DNA from: UBA7957 sp965222695
Lineage (GTDB): Bacteria > Pseudomonadota > Gammaproteobacteria > Granulosicoccales > Granulosicoccaceae
Direction of reading: 5' to 3'
NCBI GenBank assembly: GCA_965222695.1
Contig: OZ244967.1
Location: forward strand, 3,720,001-3,784,000
DNA length: 64,000 bases
Positions 7,486 through 15,925 of the stretch are shown piece by piece. The notes beneath the pieces are model-generated. The model did no database searches. It was not told the origin of the DNA and worked only from the letters and a program-made list of their open reading frames with translations. A program made the translations under genes and the position numbers. The first letter of the stretch is position 1. Every line of letters starts with the position of its first letter.

Positions 7486-8631
7486 CTATTGGTTTTTATT
7501 AACTTCAAAGGGGGTAAGCAAAATATCCAATAGTGGTTGATTTACATAGTAATTGTAGCGCCCCAGCTTGTATTTGTTTACAAATCCGGCATCCGTGAGT
7601 TGATCAAGATATTTAGTTGCTGTAAGCCTTGATACGCTCAAATCTTGTTGTAAATACTCAATTTTCGTGTATGGATGTCGGAATAGATTATTCAAAAGAT
7701 CCTGGCTATATATCTTGTGTAGGCTAGAGCGGATATTATGCTTGTAATCCTGCATTTGCTTCCTTATTTTTTCCACCAGCAAGATGGTTTGACGTGATGT
7801 CTCGTCTACGCCTTGCAATACGAATAAGATCCATTGCTCCCAACTTCCCTCATCTCTCACCTCTTGTAACAAGCGGTAGTAGTCGTTTTTGTTCTGAATA
7901 AAAAATCTGCTGAGATATAACACAGGGATGTTTAGCAGGTCCTTTGCAACCAAATATAGGATGTTTAATATACGACCGGTACGCCCATTGCCGTCATAAA
8001 AAGGATGAATGCTTTCAAATTGATAGTGAATCACTGCCATTTTTATCAATGGATCAACATCCAACATTTCATCTTCATTAATAAAACGCTCCAGGTTCTT
8101 CAGCAGATCCAGAATAGTTTGATTGTCTTGTGGGGGGGTATAGACAACTTCTCCTGTTCGATCATTACGGAGTTCCGTTCCAGGTAATCGGCGGATTCCA
8201 GCGTTATTCTTTTCAAGCACAGTATGAATGCGGACCAGGCGGTTTATCGTTATAAGGCGGTCCTCACGCACCTGTTCGAATCCAGTAATTAAGGCAATTG
8301 CATAGTCACTCACCTCTTTGGCTGCAGGATTGTTTATATGCTCTTGAAATAATGTGTTTTTATAGAGTTCGTCGTGTGTTGTTATGATATTCTCGATCTC
8401 AGAGCTATCCTTTGCTTCTTGTAGTGTCAGCGAGTTTATTAGGATCGATTGGTTTGGAATAGTTGCAACAACTCCTTTTAATTCAGCAAGATAGCGATGA
8501 GCGGATGCGAGCTTGCGTAATACCTGATGCGTTTCCAGTTCATTTTCAGGTGGCAATGGTGAAAGTTTAAATTCGGTCACATTAACCTCAAGGCATTCGC
8601 CATCTATCAGATACTCAAGGTTTCTATACAT
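7486..8631 (-). CDS. Fic-domain protein adenylyltransferase with winged-helix C-terminus
   Basis: Fic proteins usually transfer AMP from ATP to a hydroxyl side chain of a target protein. The 381-residue protein has an N-terminal Fic_N-like region with the inhibitory motif SSEIEN at residues 76-81, which fits the (S/T)xxxE(G/N) pattern of class II Fic enzymes with a built-in inhibitory helix. The full catalytic motif HPFYDGNGRTGR is at residues 209-220. The C-terminus (IEYLQQDLSVSRLTATKYLD, then LTDAGFVNKYKLGR) looks like a winged helix that could bind DNA. Base composition is lower in GC than the neighbours. The start codon lies inside one arm of a perfect inverted repeat, suggesting autoregulation. 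No partner antitoxin gene is next to it. Its target is unknown. Confidence 0.93.
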   Translation of the reverse strand: MYRNLEYLIDGECLEVNVTEFKLSPLPPENELETHQVLRKLASAHRYLAELKGVVATIPNQSILINSLTLQEAKDSSEIENIITTHDELYKNTLFQEHINNPAAKEVSDYAIALITGFEQVREDRLITINRLVRIHTVLEKNNAGIRRLPGTELRNDRTGEVVYTPPQDNQTILDLLKNLERFINEDEMLDVDPLIKMAVIHYQFESIHPFYDGNGRTGRILNILYLVAKDLLNIPVLYLSRFFIQNKNDYYRLLQEVRDEGSWEQWILFVLQGVDETSRQTILLVEKIRKQMQDYKHNIRSSLHKIYSQDLLNNLFRHPYTKIEYLQQDLSVSRLTATKYLDQLTDAGFVNKYKLGRYNYYVNQPLLDILLTPFEVNKNQ

Positions 8632-8654
8632 ATTGCGATCGTCATGTATAGAAA
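8621..8654. promoter_or_regulatory. Candidate operator over the fic start codon (perfect inverted repeat)
   Basis: TTTCTATACAT at 8621-8631 and ATGTATAGAAA at 8644-8654 are perfect 11-base arms with a 12-base spacer. The first arm includes the ATG of the Fic gene. A second similar pair lies just upstream. This is the layout of an autorepressor site. The Fic protein's own winged helix is a candidate binder. Confidence 0.65.
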
Positions 8655-8660
8655 ATTGGA

Positions 8661-8694
8661 TTTTTTATACATGATAGCCTAGCGTGTATAGAAA
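8661..8694. promoter_or_regulatory. Second candidate operator upstream of fic
   Basis: TTTTTTATACA at 8661-8671 and TGTATAGAAAA starting at 8685 form an inverted repeat with one mismatch and a 13-base spacer. It repeats the same TATACA/TGTATA core as the site over the start codon. The two sites are about 40 bases apart, close to four helical turns. Confidence 0.55.
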
Positions 8695-8780
8695 ATCGAT
8701 ATTTGATAGTAGCGTAACGGCAATCTGTGCACGCATAACCAGGCAAGGATAAGGAATCTTTCTGAAACCTTGCCCGTAGG

Positions 8781-8797
8781 CGCTTGCCCCGCAAGCG
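8781..8797. repeat. Small perfect hairpin
   Basis: CGCTTGC-CCC-GCAAGCG is a perfect 7-base stem with a 3-base loop. It stands just left of the right copy of the 106-nt repeat and is not followed by a T run on either strand. It may be part of a REP-type element. Confidence 0.45.
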
Positions 8798-8818
8798 AAA
8801 ATCCGCCAATCCCAAACC

Positions 8819-8901
8819 ATCGCGAGAAGGTCTCGCTCCTACCGAACTGGATGGATCAAAAAACCGGCCGTTGGAAACGGAGCATGAATGATAAAGAAAT
8901 T

Positions 8902-8924
<23 letters not shown>
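8819..8924. repeat. Right copy of 106-nt repeat, overlapping tRNA-Ala 3' end
   Basis: This copy contains the hairpin GCGAGA-AGG-TCTCGC (8822-8836) and runs into the last 23 bases of the tRNA-Ala gene (8902-8924). Compared with the left copy, the hairpin carries a paired change (G-C to A-T) that keeps the stem. The flanking CTCGCTCCTAC is the core of a REP sequence common in pseudomonads and relatives. Confidence 0.75.
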
Positions 8925-8977
<53 letters not shown>

Positions 8978-9034
8978 ACATGAGGGATGCGAACTTTAAA
9001 ATCTACGCATCCGCTTGTCAAGGTTTGCACAGAA

Positions 9035-10447
9035 TCAAGCCTGCTGTCTTTGTTCGATAAAAGCGATTGCCCTGTCGACTCTGGCCAGGGTTTTCTCCTT
9101 GCCCAGAAGGGCGAGTGTTTGATCCAGCGCTGGAGAAGCGCCGCTTCCGGTGACCGCGACACGCAACGGCAAACCGATCTTTCCGTAACCGAGCTGCAGC
9201 CTTTCCAGGGTGTCTCCAATCGCGGCCTGTATGGACTCCGCATCCCATGCTTCCAATTCGCTAAATGCTGTTTTCACGGCCTGAACGGGCTCCAGCGCCG
9301 CCGGTCTGAGGTGCTTTTTGGCGGCGCTTGCGTCGTAGTCATCGAATTCCTGGTAAAAATACCGGCTGCTATTTGCCATCTCCGACAGGGTTTTACTGCG
9401 CTCCTTTTGCAATTGAGCCACCGCTCGCGGATCCGGCCCGTTTTCCGGATCGATTCCGATACGCTGCAGGTGGTCGGCCAGTTGTTTTCCCAAGTGAGTG
9501 GATTCGGAGGCTTGCATGTATTGTTGATTCAACCACTGGAGTTTTTCAGTGTCGAACGCTGCGCCGGATCGATTACAGGCTTTAAGACTGAATAAATCAA
9601 TCATTTGCCGGATACTGAAAATCTCCTGGTCGCCATGAGACCAGCCAAGTCGGGCCAGGTAGTTCAGTACTGCCTCCGGAAGATAACCGTCTCGCGCGTA
9701 CTGCATGACACTGACCGCACCGTGACGCTTGGAGAGCCTTTTCCCATCATCGCCCAAAATCATCGGCAGGTGAGCATAACGTGGAATCTCAGCCCCAATG
9801 GCACGCAGGATATTGATCTGTCGCGGTGTGTTGTTGATATGATCATCACCTCGTATAACATCGGTGATCTGCATATCGTAATCGTCGACAACGACGGTCA
9901 GATTGTAGGTGGGAGTCCCGTCAGATCGCATGATGACCAGGTCATCCAATTCACTGTTTTGAACCTCGATATTCCCATAAACCAGATCTTCGATCAGCAC
10001 ACTGCCGTGTACAGGGTTTTTAAACCGGACAACCGGTTTTACTCCGGCTGGCGGAGTCTCCTTACGGTCCCTCCAATAGCCGTTATAACGCGGCTTCTGC
10101 TTGTTGCGCAGGGCTTCCTCACGCATGGCGTTGACCTCTTCCGGCGTGCAATAGCAATGATATGCCTGATCCTCGTCGAGCAGTTTTTGTACGATTTCAC
10201 GGTATCGGTCAAATCGTTGCGTCTGGTAAAAAGGACCCTCGTCATAATCGAGGCCCAGCCACTCCATGGCATCGAGGATTGCCTGCACGGATTCCTCGGT
10301 GGAACGCTCAATATCCGTGTCTTCAATTCGCAAAACAAACTGGCCCTTGTGATGGCGTGTATAAAGCCAATTAAATAAAGCAGTGCGGGCACCGCCAATG
10401 TGGAGATATCCGGTTGGGCTGGGAGCGAATCTGGTACGAATTGACAT
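9035..10447 (-). CDS. gltX: Glutamyl-tRNA synthetase
   Basis: GltX charges tRNA-Glu with glutamate. About 470 residues, a normal length. The class I signatures are present: PSPTGYLHIGGART (HIGH region) and KRLSKRHGA (KMSKS region). I prefer ATG at 10447 (MSIRTRF) over an in-frame GTG at 10468, which has no ribosome site. In the zinc-binding region the first two cysteines (CYC) are present, but the later C and H of the E. coli enzyme are replaced (PRYNGYWRD), so zinc binding is doubtful. This variation occurs within the family. It lies just downstream of, and divergent from, a PP2C phosphatase gene. Confidence 0.96.
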   Translation of the reverse strand: MSIRTRFAPSPTGYLHIGGARTALFNWLYTRHHKGQFVLRIEDTDIERSTEESVQAILDAMEWLGLDYDEGPFYQTQRFDRYREIVQKLLDEDQAYHCYCTPEEVNAMREEALRNKQKPRYNGYWRDRKETPPAGVKPVVRFKNPVHGSVLIEDLVYGNIEVQNSELDDLVIMRSDGTPTYNLTVVVDDYDMQITDVIRGDDHINNTPRQINILRAIGAEIPRYAHLPMILGDDGKRLSKRHGAVSVMQYARDGYLPEAVLNYLARLGWSHGDQEIFSIRQMIDLFSLKACNRSGAAFDTEKLQWLNQQYMQASESTHLGKQLADHLQRIGIDPENGPDPRAVAQLQKERSKTLSEMANSSRYFYQEFDDYDASAAKKHLRPAALEPVQAVKTAFSELEAWDAESIQAAIGDTLERLQLGYGKIGLPLRVAVTGSGASPALDQTLALLGKEKTLARVDRAIAFIEQRQQA

Positions 10448-10595
10448 ATCTGATTCTCGCGTCGACACATGGAATTAGGAAGCCGGCGATTTTAGCAAAT
10501 CGGGCGCAATCTTGCTGGTGATTAAGGCTATAATCCATTTATTCGCCGGTTCCGGGACAGTTATCATTAAAGGCCTTACAACGACACTCTCAATT

Positions 10596-11360
10596 ATGCA
10601 GAACCCACAAATCCTTATACCCGATGCCGAAGACCTTAACGACGCACCGCCACTGGAATGGACATCCAGCGCACGAACCAACGTGGGATTTGTGCGCTCG
10701 GCAAATGAGGACGCGTTTCTGGATGCCCGGGAGAACGGGCTTTGGGCAGTGGCGGATGGCATGGGAGGTCATAGCCGTGGTGACCAGGCCAGCCAGGCGG
10801 TGGTTAATAGCCTGGTCAGTTTCGAACGCTCGGCGAATCTTTCACTCAATATCGAAAATCTGGAAAACCGCCTGCTGAATGCCAACCGGGTGTGCAGAGC
10901 AATGGTTCAAGGAAAAGTCATCGGCAGCACGGTCGCTTTGTTATTTGCCTTTGATCCTTTTTGCTTTTTTCTCTGGGCCGGCGACAGCCGGATCTACCGG
11001 TTACGGGATGGCCAGATGACTCAGATGACCGAAGACCACAGCCTGGTACAGGAGATGTGCGCGTTGGGAGAACTGACTCCCGAGGAAGCCGAGAATCATC
11101 CGTCGTCAAACATCATTACCCGTGCTGTTGGCGTGCATGACAAATTGAGGGTCGAAATGCAATATACAACCGCGCACCCCGGTGATCGCTATCTGTTGTG
11201 CAGCGACGGATTATACAAGGATCTGAGCAAGCAGGAGATTGCAGAACTTCTCGCCGGTGTATCGGCGCATCAGTCGGTCAACAATCTGGTCGGCCTCGCC
11301 CTGGAGCGCGGCGGCAGTGATAATGTCACTGCAATCGTGGTGCAAGCGGAATATTGCTAA
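10596..11360 (+). CDS. PP2C-type serine/threonine protein phosphatase
   Basis: This is a PPM/PP2C metal-dependent phosphatase of about 254 residues, all catalytic domain, probably cytosolic. The metal-binding motifs are intact: SANEDAF, VADGMGGH, GSTVALL, GDSRIYRLRDG, LLCSDGLYKD and GGSDNVTA. The start at ATG 10596 (MQNPQILIP) is the best choice by domain length. A longer frame opens at TTG 10512 and no strong ribosome site marks either. Such proteins (Stp/PppA type) often counter Hanks-type kinases, for example in type VI secretion, but no kinase or secretion gene is nearby, so the substrate is unknown. Confidence 0.9.
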   Translation: MQNPQILIPDAEDLNDAPPLEWTSSARTNVGFVRSANEDAFLDARENGLWAVADGMGGHSRGDQASQAVVNSLVSFERSANLSLNIENLENRLLNANRVCRAMVQGKVIGSTVALLFAFDPFCFFLWAGDSRIYRLRDGQMTQMTEDHSLVQEMCALGELTPEEAENHPSSNIITRAVGVHDKLRVEMQYTTAHPGDRYLLCSDGLYKDLSKQEIAELLAGVSAHQSVNNLVGLALERGGSDNVTAIVVQAEYC

Positions 11361-11376
11361 AAATTAGGGGTTGACC

Positions 11377-11415
11377 GGGCCAGAGCGGTGTTGAACCTGA
11401 ACACCGCTCTGGCCC
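11377..11415. terminator. Perfect 16-bp hairpin between convergent genes
   Basis: GGGCCAGAGCGGTGTT and AACACCGCTCTGGCCC pair perfectly around a 7-base loop between the stops of the phosphatase gene and clpB. There is no T run directly after it on the plus strand. On the minus strand TTTTT follows about 17 bases later. It probably blocks read-through from both sides. Confidence 0.6.
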
Positions 11416-11421
11416 CATTGA

Positions 11422-14001
11422 TCAGGCCTGCTCGAATGTCAACCCATCGACCGCGAGATCCACCTTGATAAGATCCCCTTCCTTGAATTTGCCGGCCAAC
11501 AAATGTTGTGCCAGCGGATTTTCAAGTTGCTGTTGAATCGCGCGCTTAAGCGGTCGTGCACCATAGACCGGGTCAAAGCCCGCGTCACCGAGATAATCCA
11601 GGGCTGCATCGCTGATCTCAAGTTCAATATTGCGGTCACCCAGCCGCTTGGACAAGTACTCGAGCTGTATTTTCGCAATCTTCCGGATATGTTCCCTGCT
11701 CAAGGGATGAAAGACGACTGTGTCGTCCACCCGATTGATAAATTCGGGCCTGAAGTGCTGGGTAACTATTTCCATGACCGCAGATTTCATATTCTCATAA
11801 TTCTCTTCGCCGCTCATTTCCTGAATAATGTGGCTACCCAGATTCGACGTCATGATAATAACCGTGTTGCGAAAATCCACGGTACGTCCCTGGCCATCGG
11901 TGAGCCGCCCGTCATCGAGAACCTGTAGCAGCACATTAAACACATCCGCATGCGCTTTTTCCACTTCGTCAAGCAATATTACCGAATAGGGTTTTCGTCG
12001 AACCAACTCGGTTAAGTAACCGCCTTCTTCATATCCCACATAACCCGGAGGTGCACCGATCAGGCGAGCGACAGAGTGTTTTTCCATAAATTCTGACATG
12101 TCGACACGTACCATGTTATCAGTCGAGTCAAATAAAAAACCGGCCAGCGTCTTGGAAAGCTCCGTTTTGCCCACACCCGTGGGCCCTAAAAACAAAAACG
12201 ATCCGTTTGGCCGATTGGGATCTGCAAGCCCGGCTCTTGATCGCCGAATTGCATCGGCAACCGCTTTGACCGCCTCGTCCTGGCCTATGACCTTTTCCTG
12301 CAGCACCTGCTCCATACGCAACAGTTTTTCCCGCTCGCCTTCCAGCATTTTACTGACCGGAATGCCGGTCCAGCGCGACACGACATCGGCAATTTCCTCA
12401 TCGCTGACCTTGTTACGCAGCAGCTTCATGTCAGTAATATCGGTGCTGGCGGCGACTTCCAGCTGTTTTTCCAGAGCCGGAATCGTACCGTATTGCAATT
12501 CCGACATGCGTGCAAGATCACGTGCCCGGCTTGCCGTTTCAAGCTCCAGCTTCGCCCGTTCCAACTCTTCCTTGACGTGAGTCGAACCCTGTACCGCCGC
12601 TTTTTCAGCATTCCAGATTTCTTCCAGGTCGGCGTACTCTTTTTCCAGGTCGGCTATATTGTCTTCCAGGCTTGATAAGCGCTGCATCGATGCATCATCG
12701 CTTTCTTTGGCAAGCGCCTCGCGTTCGATTTTCAGTTGAATCAGCCGGCGTTCCAGTTTATCCATTTCTTCGGGCTTGGAATCTATCTCCATGCGGATCA
12801 ATGATGCCGCCTCATCGACAAGATCGATTGCCTTGTCCGGCAGTTGCCGGTCAGTGATATAGCGATGCGACAAAGTGGCTGCCGCGACAATCGCAGGGTC
12901 GGTGATATCCACACCGTGGTGGACTTCATATCGCTCCTTAAGACCGCGAAGTATTGCAATTGTGTCTTCAACCGTGGGCTCATCGACCAACACTTTCTGA
13001 AATCGTCGCTCAAGCGCCGCATCCTTTTCGATATACTGACGGTATTCATCCAGTGTAGTCGCCCCGATACAATGCAACTCGCCTCTGGCCAGAGCCGGCT
13101 TGAGCATATTGCTGGCATCCATAGCGCCTTCCGCTTTGCCGGCACCAACCATGGTATGTATTTCGTCGATAAATAGAATGATCTGGCCTTCCTGCTTGAA
13201 AAGATCACTGAGTACCGCCTTCAGGCGTTCTTCGAACTCGCCGCGAAACTTCGCACCCGCAATCAACGCGCCCATATCGAGTGACAATACACGCTTGCCC
13301 TTGATGCCTTCCGGCACCTCTGCATTGACGATACGTTGAGCCAGGCCTTCGACAATAGCGGTTTTACCCACGCCGGGTTCGCCGATGAATACAGGGTTGT
13401 TTTTAGTCCGGCGTTGTAATACTTGTATAGACCGCCGAATCTCGCTATCACGGCCTATCACCGGATCCAGCTTGCCCTGCTCGGCTCGCTCGGTCAGATC
13501 AATGGTGTACTTTTCCAAAGCCTGGCGTTGATCTTCCGCATTCGGATCGTTGACGGACTGCCCGCCCCTGATTTCTTCGATCACCTTGTTCAGCGCATCG
13601 AGATTGGCGCCGTTTTTAGTCAGCATCTGTGCCAGGCGGTGTTTTTTATCCTCCAGCACGGCCAGGACGAACAGTTCGCTGGAGATAAACTGGTCATCGC
13701 GTTTTTGGGCCAATTTATCGGTCAGGTTGAGCAAGCGCCCCAGATCATTGGAGATATGTATCTCTCCTCCTGTACCTTCGACCTGCGGCAAAGACTCCAA
13801 AGCCTTACCCAAGGTCGAACGTAATCCGTTGACGTTGACGCCAGCCTGCGCCAGCAATGGACGTACACCACTGCCCTGTTGATCCAACAAGGCGACCATT
13901 AAGTGCTCAGGCTCTACAATTTGATTATCGCGGCCCAAGGCCAGTGACTGTGCATCTTGGATTGCCAGCTGGAATTTGCTGGTCAGTTTGTCCATTCTCA
14001 T
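11422..14001 (-). CDS. clpB: ClpB protein disaggregase
   Basis: ClpB is a hexameric AAA+ chaperone that, with DnaK, pulls proteins out of aggregates. The 859 residues include the Clp_N repeat domain (LTSKFQLAIQDAQSLALGRD), AAA1 with Walker A GEPGVGKT, the coiled-coil M domain (about residues 400-530, specific to ClpB rather than ClpA or ClpX), AAA2 with GPTGVGKT, and the C-terminal D2-small domain. AGGTGA lies seven bases before the ATG. A typical heat-shock promoter is upstream at 14040-14067. The order clpB-pgeF-rluD with bamD divergent is conserved from E. coli to pseudomonads. Confidence 0.98.
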   Translation of the reverse strand: MRMDKLTSKFQLAIQDAQSLALGRDNQIVEPEHLMVALLDQQGSGVRPLLAQAGVNVNGLRSTLGKALESLPQVEGTGGEIHISNDLGRLLNLTDKLAQKRDDQFISSELFVLAVLEDKKHRLAQMLTKNGANLDALNKVIEEIRGGQSVNDPNAEDQRQALEKYTIDLTERAEQGKLDPVIGRDSEIRRSIQVLQRRTKNNPVFIGEPGVGKTAIVEGLAQRIVNAEVPEGIKGKRVLSLDMGALIAGAKFRGEFEERLKAVLSDLFKQEGQIILFIDEIHTMVGAGKAEGAMDASNMLKPALARGELHCIGATTLDEYRQYIEKDAALERRFQKVLVDEPTVEDTIAILRGLKERYEVHHGVDITDPAIVAAATLSHRYITDRQLPDKAIDLVDEAASLIRMEIDSKPEEMDKLERRLIQLKIEREALAKESDDASMQRLSSLEDNIADLEKEYADLEEIWNAEKAAVQGSTHVKEELERAKLELETASRARDLARMSELQYGTIPALEKQLEVAASTDITDMKLLRNKVSDEEIADVVSRWTGIPVSKMLEGEREKLLRMEQVLQEKVIGQDEAVKAVADAIRRSRAGLADPNRPNGSFLFLGPTGVGKTELSKTLAGFLFDSTDNMVRVDMSEFMEKHSVARLIGAPPGYVGYEEGGYLTELVRRKPYSVILLDEVEKAHADVFNVLLQVLDDGRLTDGQGRTVDFRNTVIIMTSNLGSHIIQEMSGEENYENMKSAVMEIVTQHFRPEFINRVDDTVVFHPLSREHIRKIAKIQLEYLSKRLGDRNIELEISDAALDYLGDAGFDPVYGARPLKRAIQQQLENPLAQHLLAGKFKEGDLIKVDLAVDGLTFEQA

Positions 14002-14039
14002 AGGAATTCACCTAAATTCTTAAAAATTCAATACATTCT

Positions 14040-14067
14040 ATGTGGGGATTTTCACAACCTTTTCAAG
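14040..14067 (-). promoter_or_regulatory. Sigma-32 heat-shock promoter of clpB
   Basis: On the minus strand CTTGAAA (14061-14067) and CCCCACAT (14040-14047) are separated by 13 bases. They match the sigma-32 consensus CTTGAAA / CCCCATNT closely. The -10 box ends about 39 bases before the clpB start codon. Confidence 0.85.
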
Positions 14068-14121
14068 CTGAAACCGAAGCGATAAACAGCCGGCAATTGC
14101 CCGAATTTCAAATTTATTCGT

Positions 14122-14865
14122 TCAGTTGTCAGCAATCCAGATCAGAGTGGCCATACGACCACTTAGCCTGCCTTGCCGCCGGTAAGAGAAGAATCGCTCA
14201 TCGCTCATGGTACAAAATCCTCCTCCATAAAAATCCCTGACTCCGGCCCGCCATAACGCGAACCGACCCAGCGCGTAAATATCGGCCATCAGTTTTTTTG
14301 CCCGTTTGCCTTTCTTAAAGGCGGTTTCGCATCCTGGATATGCACGATGAAAAGCGTCGAACACCTCTTCACCGACTTCAAATTTATCCGGTCCAATCGC
14401 GGGGCCAAACCATACTTGCACCTTTTCCGGCTGACCGTAAAACTGAGCCAGCGTATTTTCCAGAATACCCGCCGATAGACCCCGCCATCCAGCGTGCGCA
14501 GCGGCGATTTGCCTGCCGGATTTTGATGTGAACAGGACGGGCAGACAATCGGCGGTGGGTATAATCAAGACACGGTTGGGTGTATCTGTATAGGTGGCAT
14601 CGGCTTCTTCCAATCCCATTTTGTCCAGAACATTCAACACGCGGTTGCCGTGAACCAAACGAATCCACTCAGGCTCCCCGGGCAAATCCAAATCGCTGAT
14701 CAGTTTTTTACGATTTCTGTCGACGCTCACCGGATCATCGCCTACGGTTGCGGCGAGATTGAATTCCGAATAACCGTTTTGGCTGAATCCGCCGAAACGG
14801 GTTGTCTGCCATGCCTGCACTTTACCGGGTCCTGGCCAGTCGACCTGAATATACTTATCACGCAT
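14122..14865 (-). CDS. pgeF: PgeF/YfiH family multicopper-oxidase-like protein (purine nucleoside or peptidoglycan editing)
   Basis: This is a DUF152/YfiH protein of about 247 residues. Members have been described as laccase-like oxidases, as purine nucleoside-processing enzymes, and in E. coli as an editor of misincorporated serine in peptidoglycan precursors. The metal-site motifs are visible: VHGNRV, TADCLPVLF, AAAHAGWRGL and a late cysteine in GGGFCTM. I chose ATG 14865 because ATGCGTGA overlaps the end of rluD, indicating coupled translation. A longer frame to 14913 runs inside rluD. Confidence 0.92.
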   Translation of the reverse strand: MRDKYIQVDWPGPGKVQAWQTTRFGGFSQNGYSEFNLAATVGDDPVSVDRNRKKLISDLDLPGEPEWIRLVHGNRVLNVLDKMGLEEADATYTDTPNRVLIIPTADCLPVLFTSKSGRQIAAAHAGWRGLSAGILENTLAQFYGQPEKVQVWFGPAIGPDKFEVGEEVFDAFHRAYPGCETAFKKGKRAKKLMADIYALGRFALWRAGVRDFYGGGFCTMSDERFFSYRRQGRLSGRMATLIWIADN

Positions 14866-15829
14866 GGTGTGAGGAGTCTCGCCTGAGCTTGTCCAGAATT
14901 TCCCCCATGTCATCGGGCATCTCTGCTGTCCAACTGGCGGTTGTTTTGTCTTTGGGGTGTCTTAGTGTCAAGCGCCAGGCATGCAGTGCCTGGCGCTTGA
15001 AGTTACTGATGGCCGAACGTAAATCGTCAGAACAATGCGCTGGAAACCGAGGACGTCCGCCGTAAACCGAATCACCCAGGAGCGGATATCCGATACTTGA
15101 AAGGTGGACTCTGATTTGATGCGTTCTGCCGGTTTCCAGCTTTACCGACAACAGCGTGTGGGCTCGAAACCTTTCTTCCAGGCGATAATGTGTAATCGCC
15201 TCTTTCCCGGATTCGCGTACCGCCATACGCCGGCGATCCACCCTGTGCCTGCCGATCGGGCGATCAAGGGTTCCGCCGCTGACGGGCGTACCATTAACAA
15301 TAGCTCGATACTCCCGGCGAACGCTGCGTTGCTGCAGCTGTTCCACCAGTGATTTGTGTGCTCTCAGGGTTTTGGCAACCACGAACAAGCCGCTGGTATC
15401 TTTATCCAGGCGATGCACTATTCCGGCCCGCGGGATGTCCGATAATGCCGGGCACAAATGCAAGAGTCCGTTTTGCACCGTCCCGCTCCAATTGCCTGCG
15501 GCCGGGTGCATGACCAAGCCTGCCTGTTTGTTAATCACGATCAGATCTTCATCCTCGAAGAGGATATTGAGCGGCAGTTTTTCCGGATCGGGCTGATGTT
15601 GAGGGTCTGACTTATGCCCATGCTCGATTTGCAGTAAAATCTGCTCGCCACCGGCTAGGCGAGTTTTCGCCGGTAAAATTCTGTTATCCACCTTAACCCG
15701 CTCCGACTTGATCCAGCTTTGTAATCTGCTTCTTGAATAATCGGAAAACAATTCCGCCAACACCTGATCCAGACGCCGGCCCGCAAATTCCGGGGGAACT
15801 GTTTTGCTAAGGCATTCTTCTTTATTCAT
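14858..15829 (-). CDS. rluD: RluD, 23S rRNA pseudouridine synthase
   Basis: RluD makes pseudouridines at positions 1911, 1915 and 1917 of 23S rRNA (E. coli numbering). The 323-residue protein has an N-terminal S4 RNA-binding domain (RRLDQVLAELFSDYSRSRLQ) and the catalytic motif GIVHRLDKDTSG, with aspartate 142 as the likely nucleophile. RluD is preferred over RluC because bamD is divergent and pgeF and clpB follow. Confidence 0.95.
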   Translation of the reverse strand: MNKEECLSKTVPPEFAGRRLDQVLAELFSDYSRSRLQSWIKSERVKVDNRILPAKTRLAGGEQILLQIEHGHKSDPQHQPDPEKLPLNILFEDEDLIVINKQAGLVMHPAAGNWSGTVQNGLLHLCPALSDIPRAGIVHRLDKDTSGLFVVAKTLRAHKSLVEQLQQRSVRREYRAIVNGTPVSGGTLDRPIGRHRVDRRRMAVRESGKEAITHYRLEERFRAHTLLSVKLETGRTHQIRVHLSSIGYPLLGDSVYGGRPRFPAHCSDDLRSAISNFKRQALHAWRLTLRHPKDKTTASWTAEMPDDMGEILDKLRRDSSHHA

Positions 15830-15925
15830 GGAGATTGCCCGATGTTAACCCGTTAAACTCATCTGTGAATGTCAAAATTGCTATACTGAAGCGCAATTCT
15901 CAGTTACGTTGAAAAAAAGATAGAG

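Noticed and set aside
10512..10595. N-terminal extension of the PP2C gene
   Set aside because: It starts with TTG, lacks a ribosome site and adds residues outside the catalytic domain.
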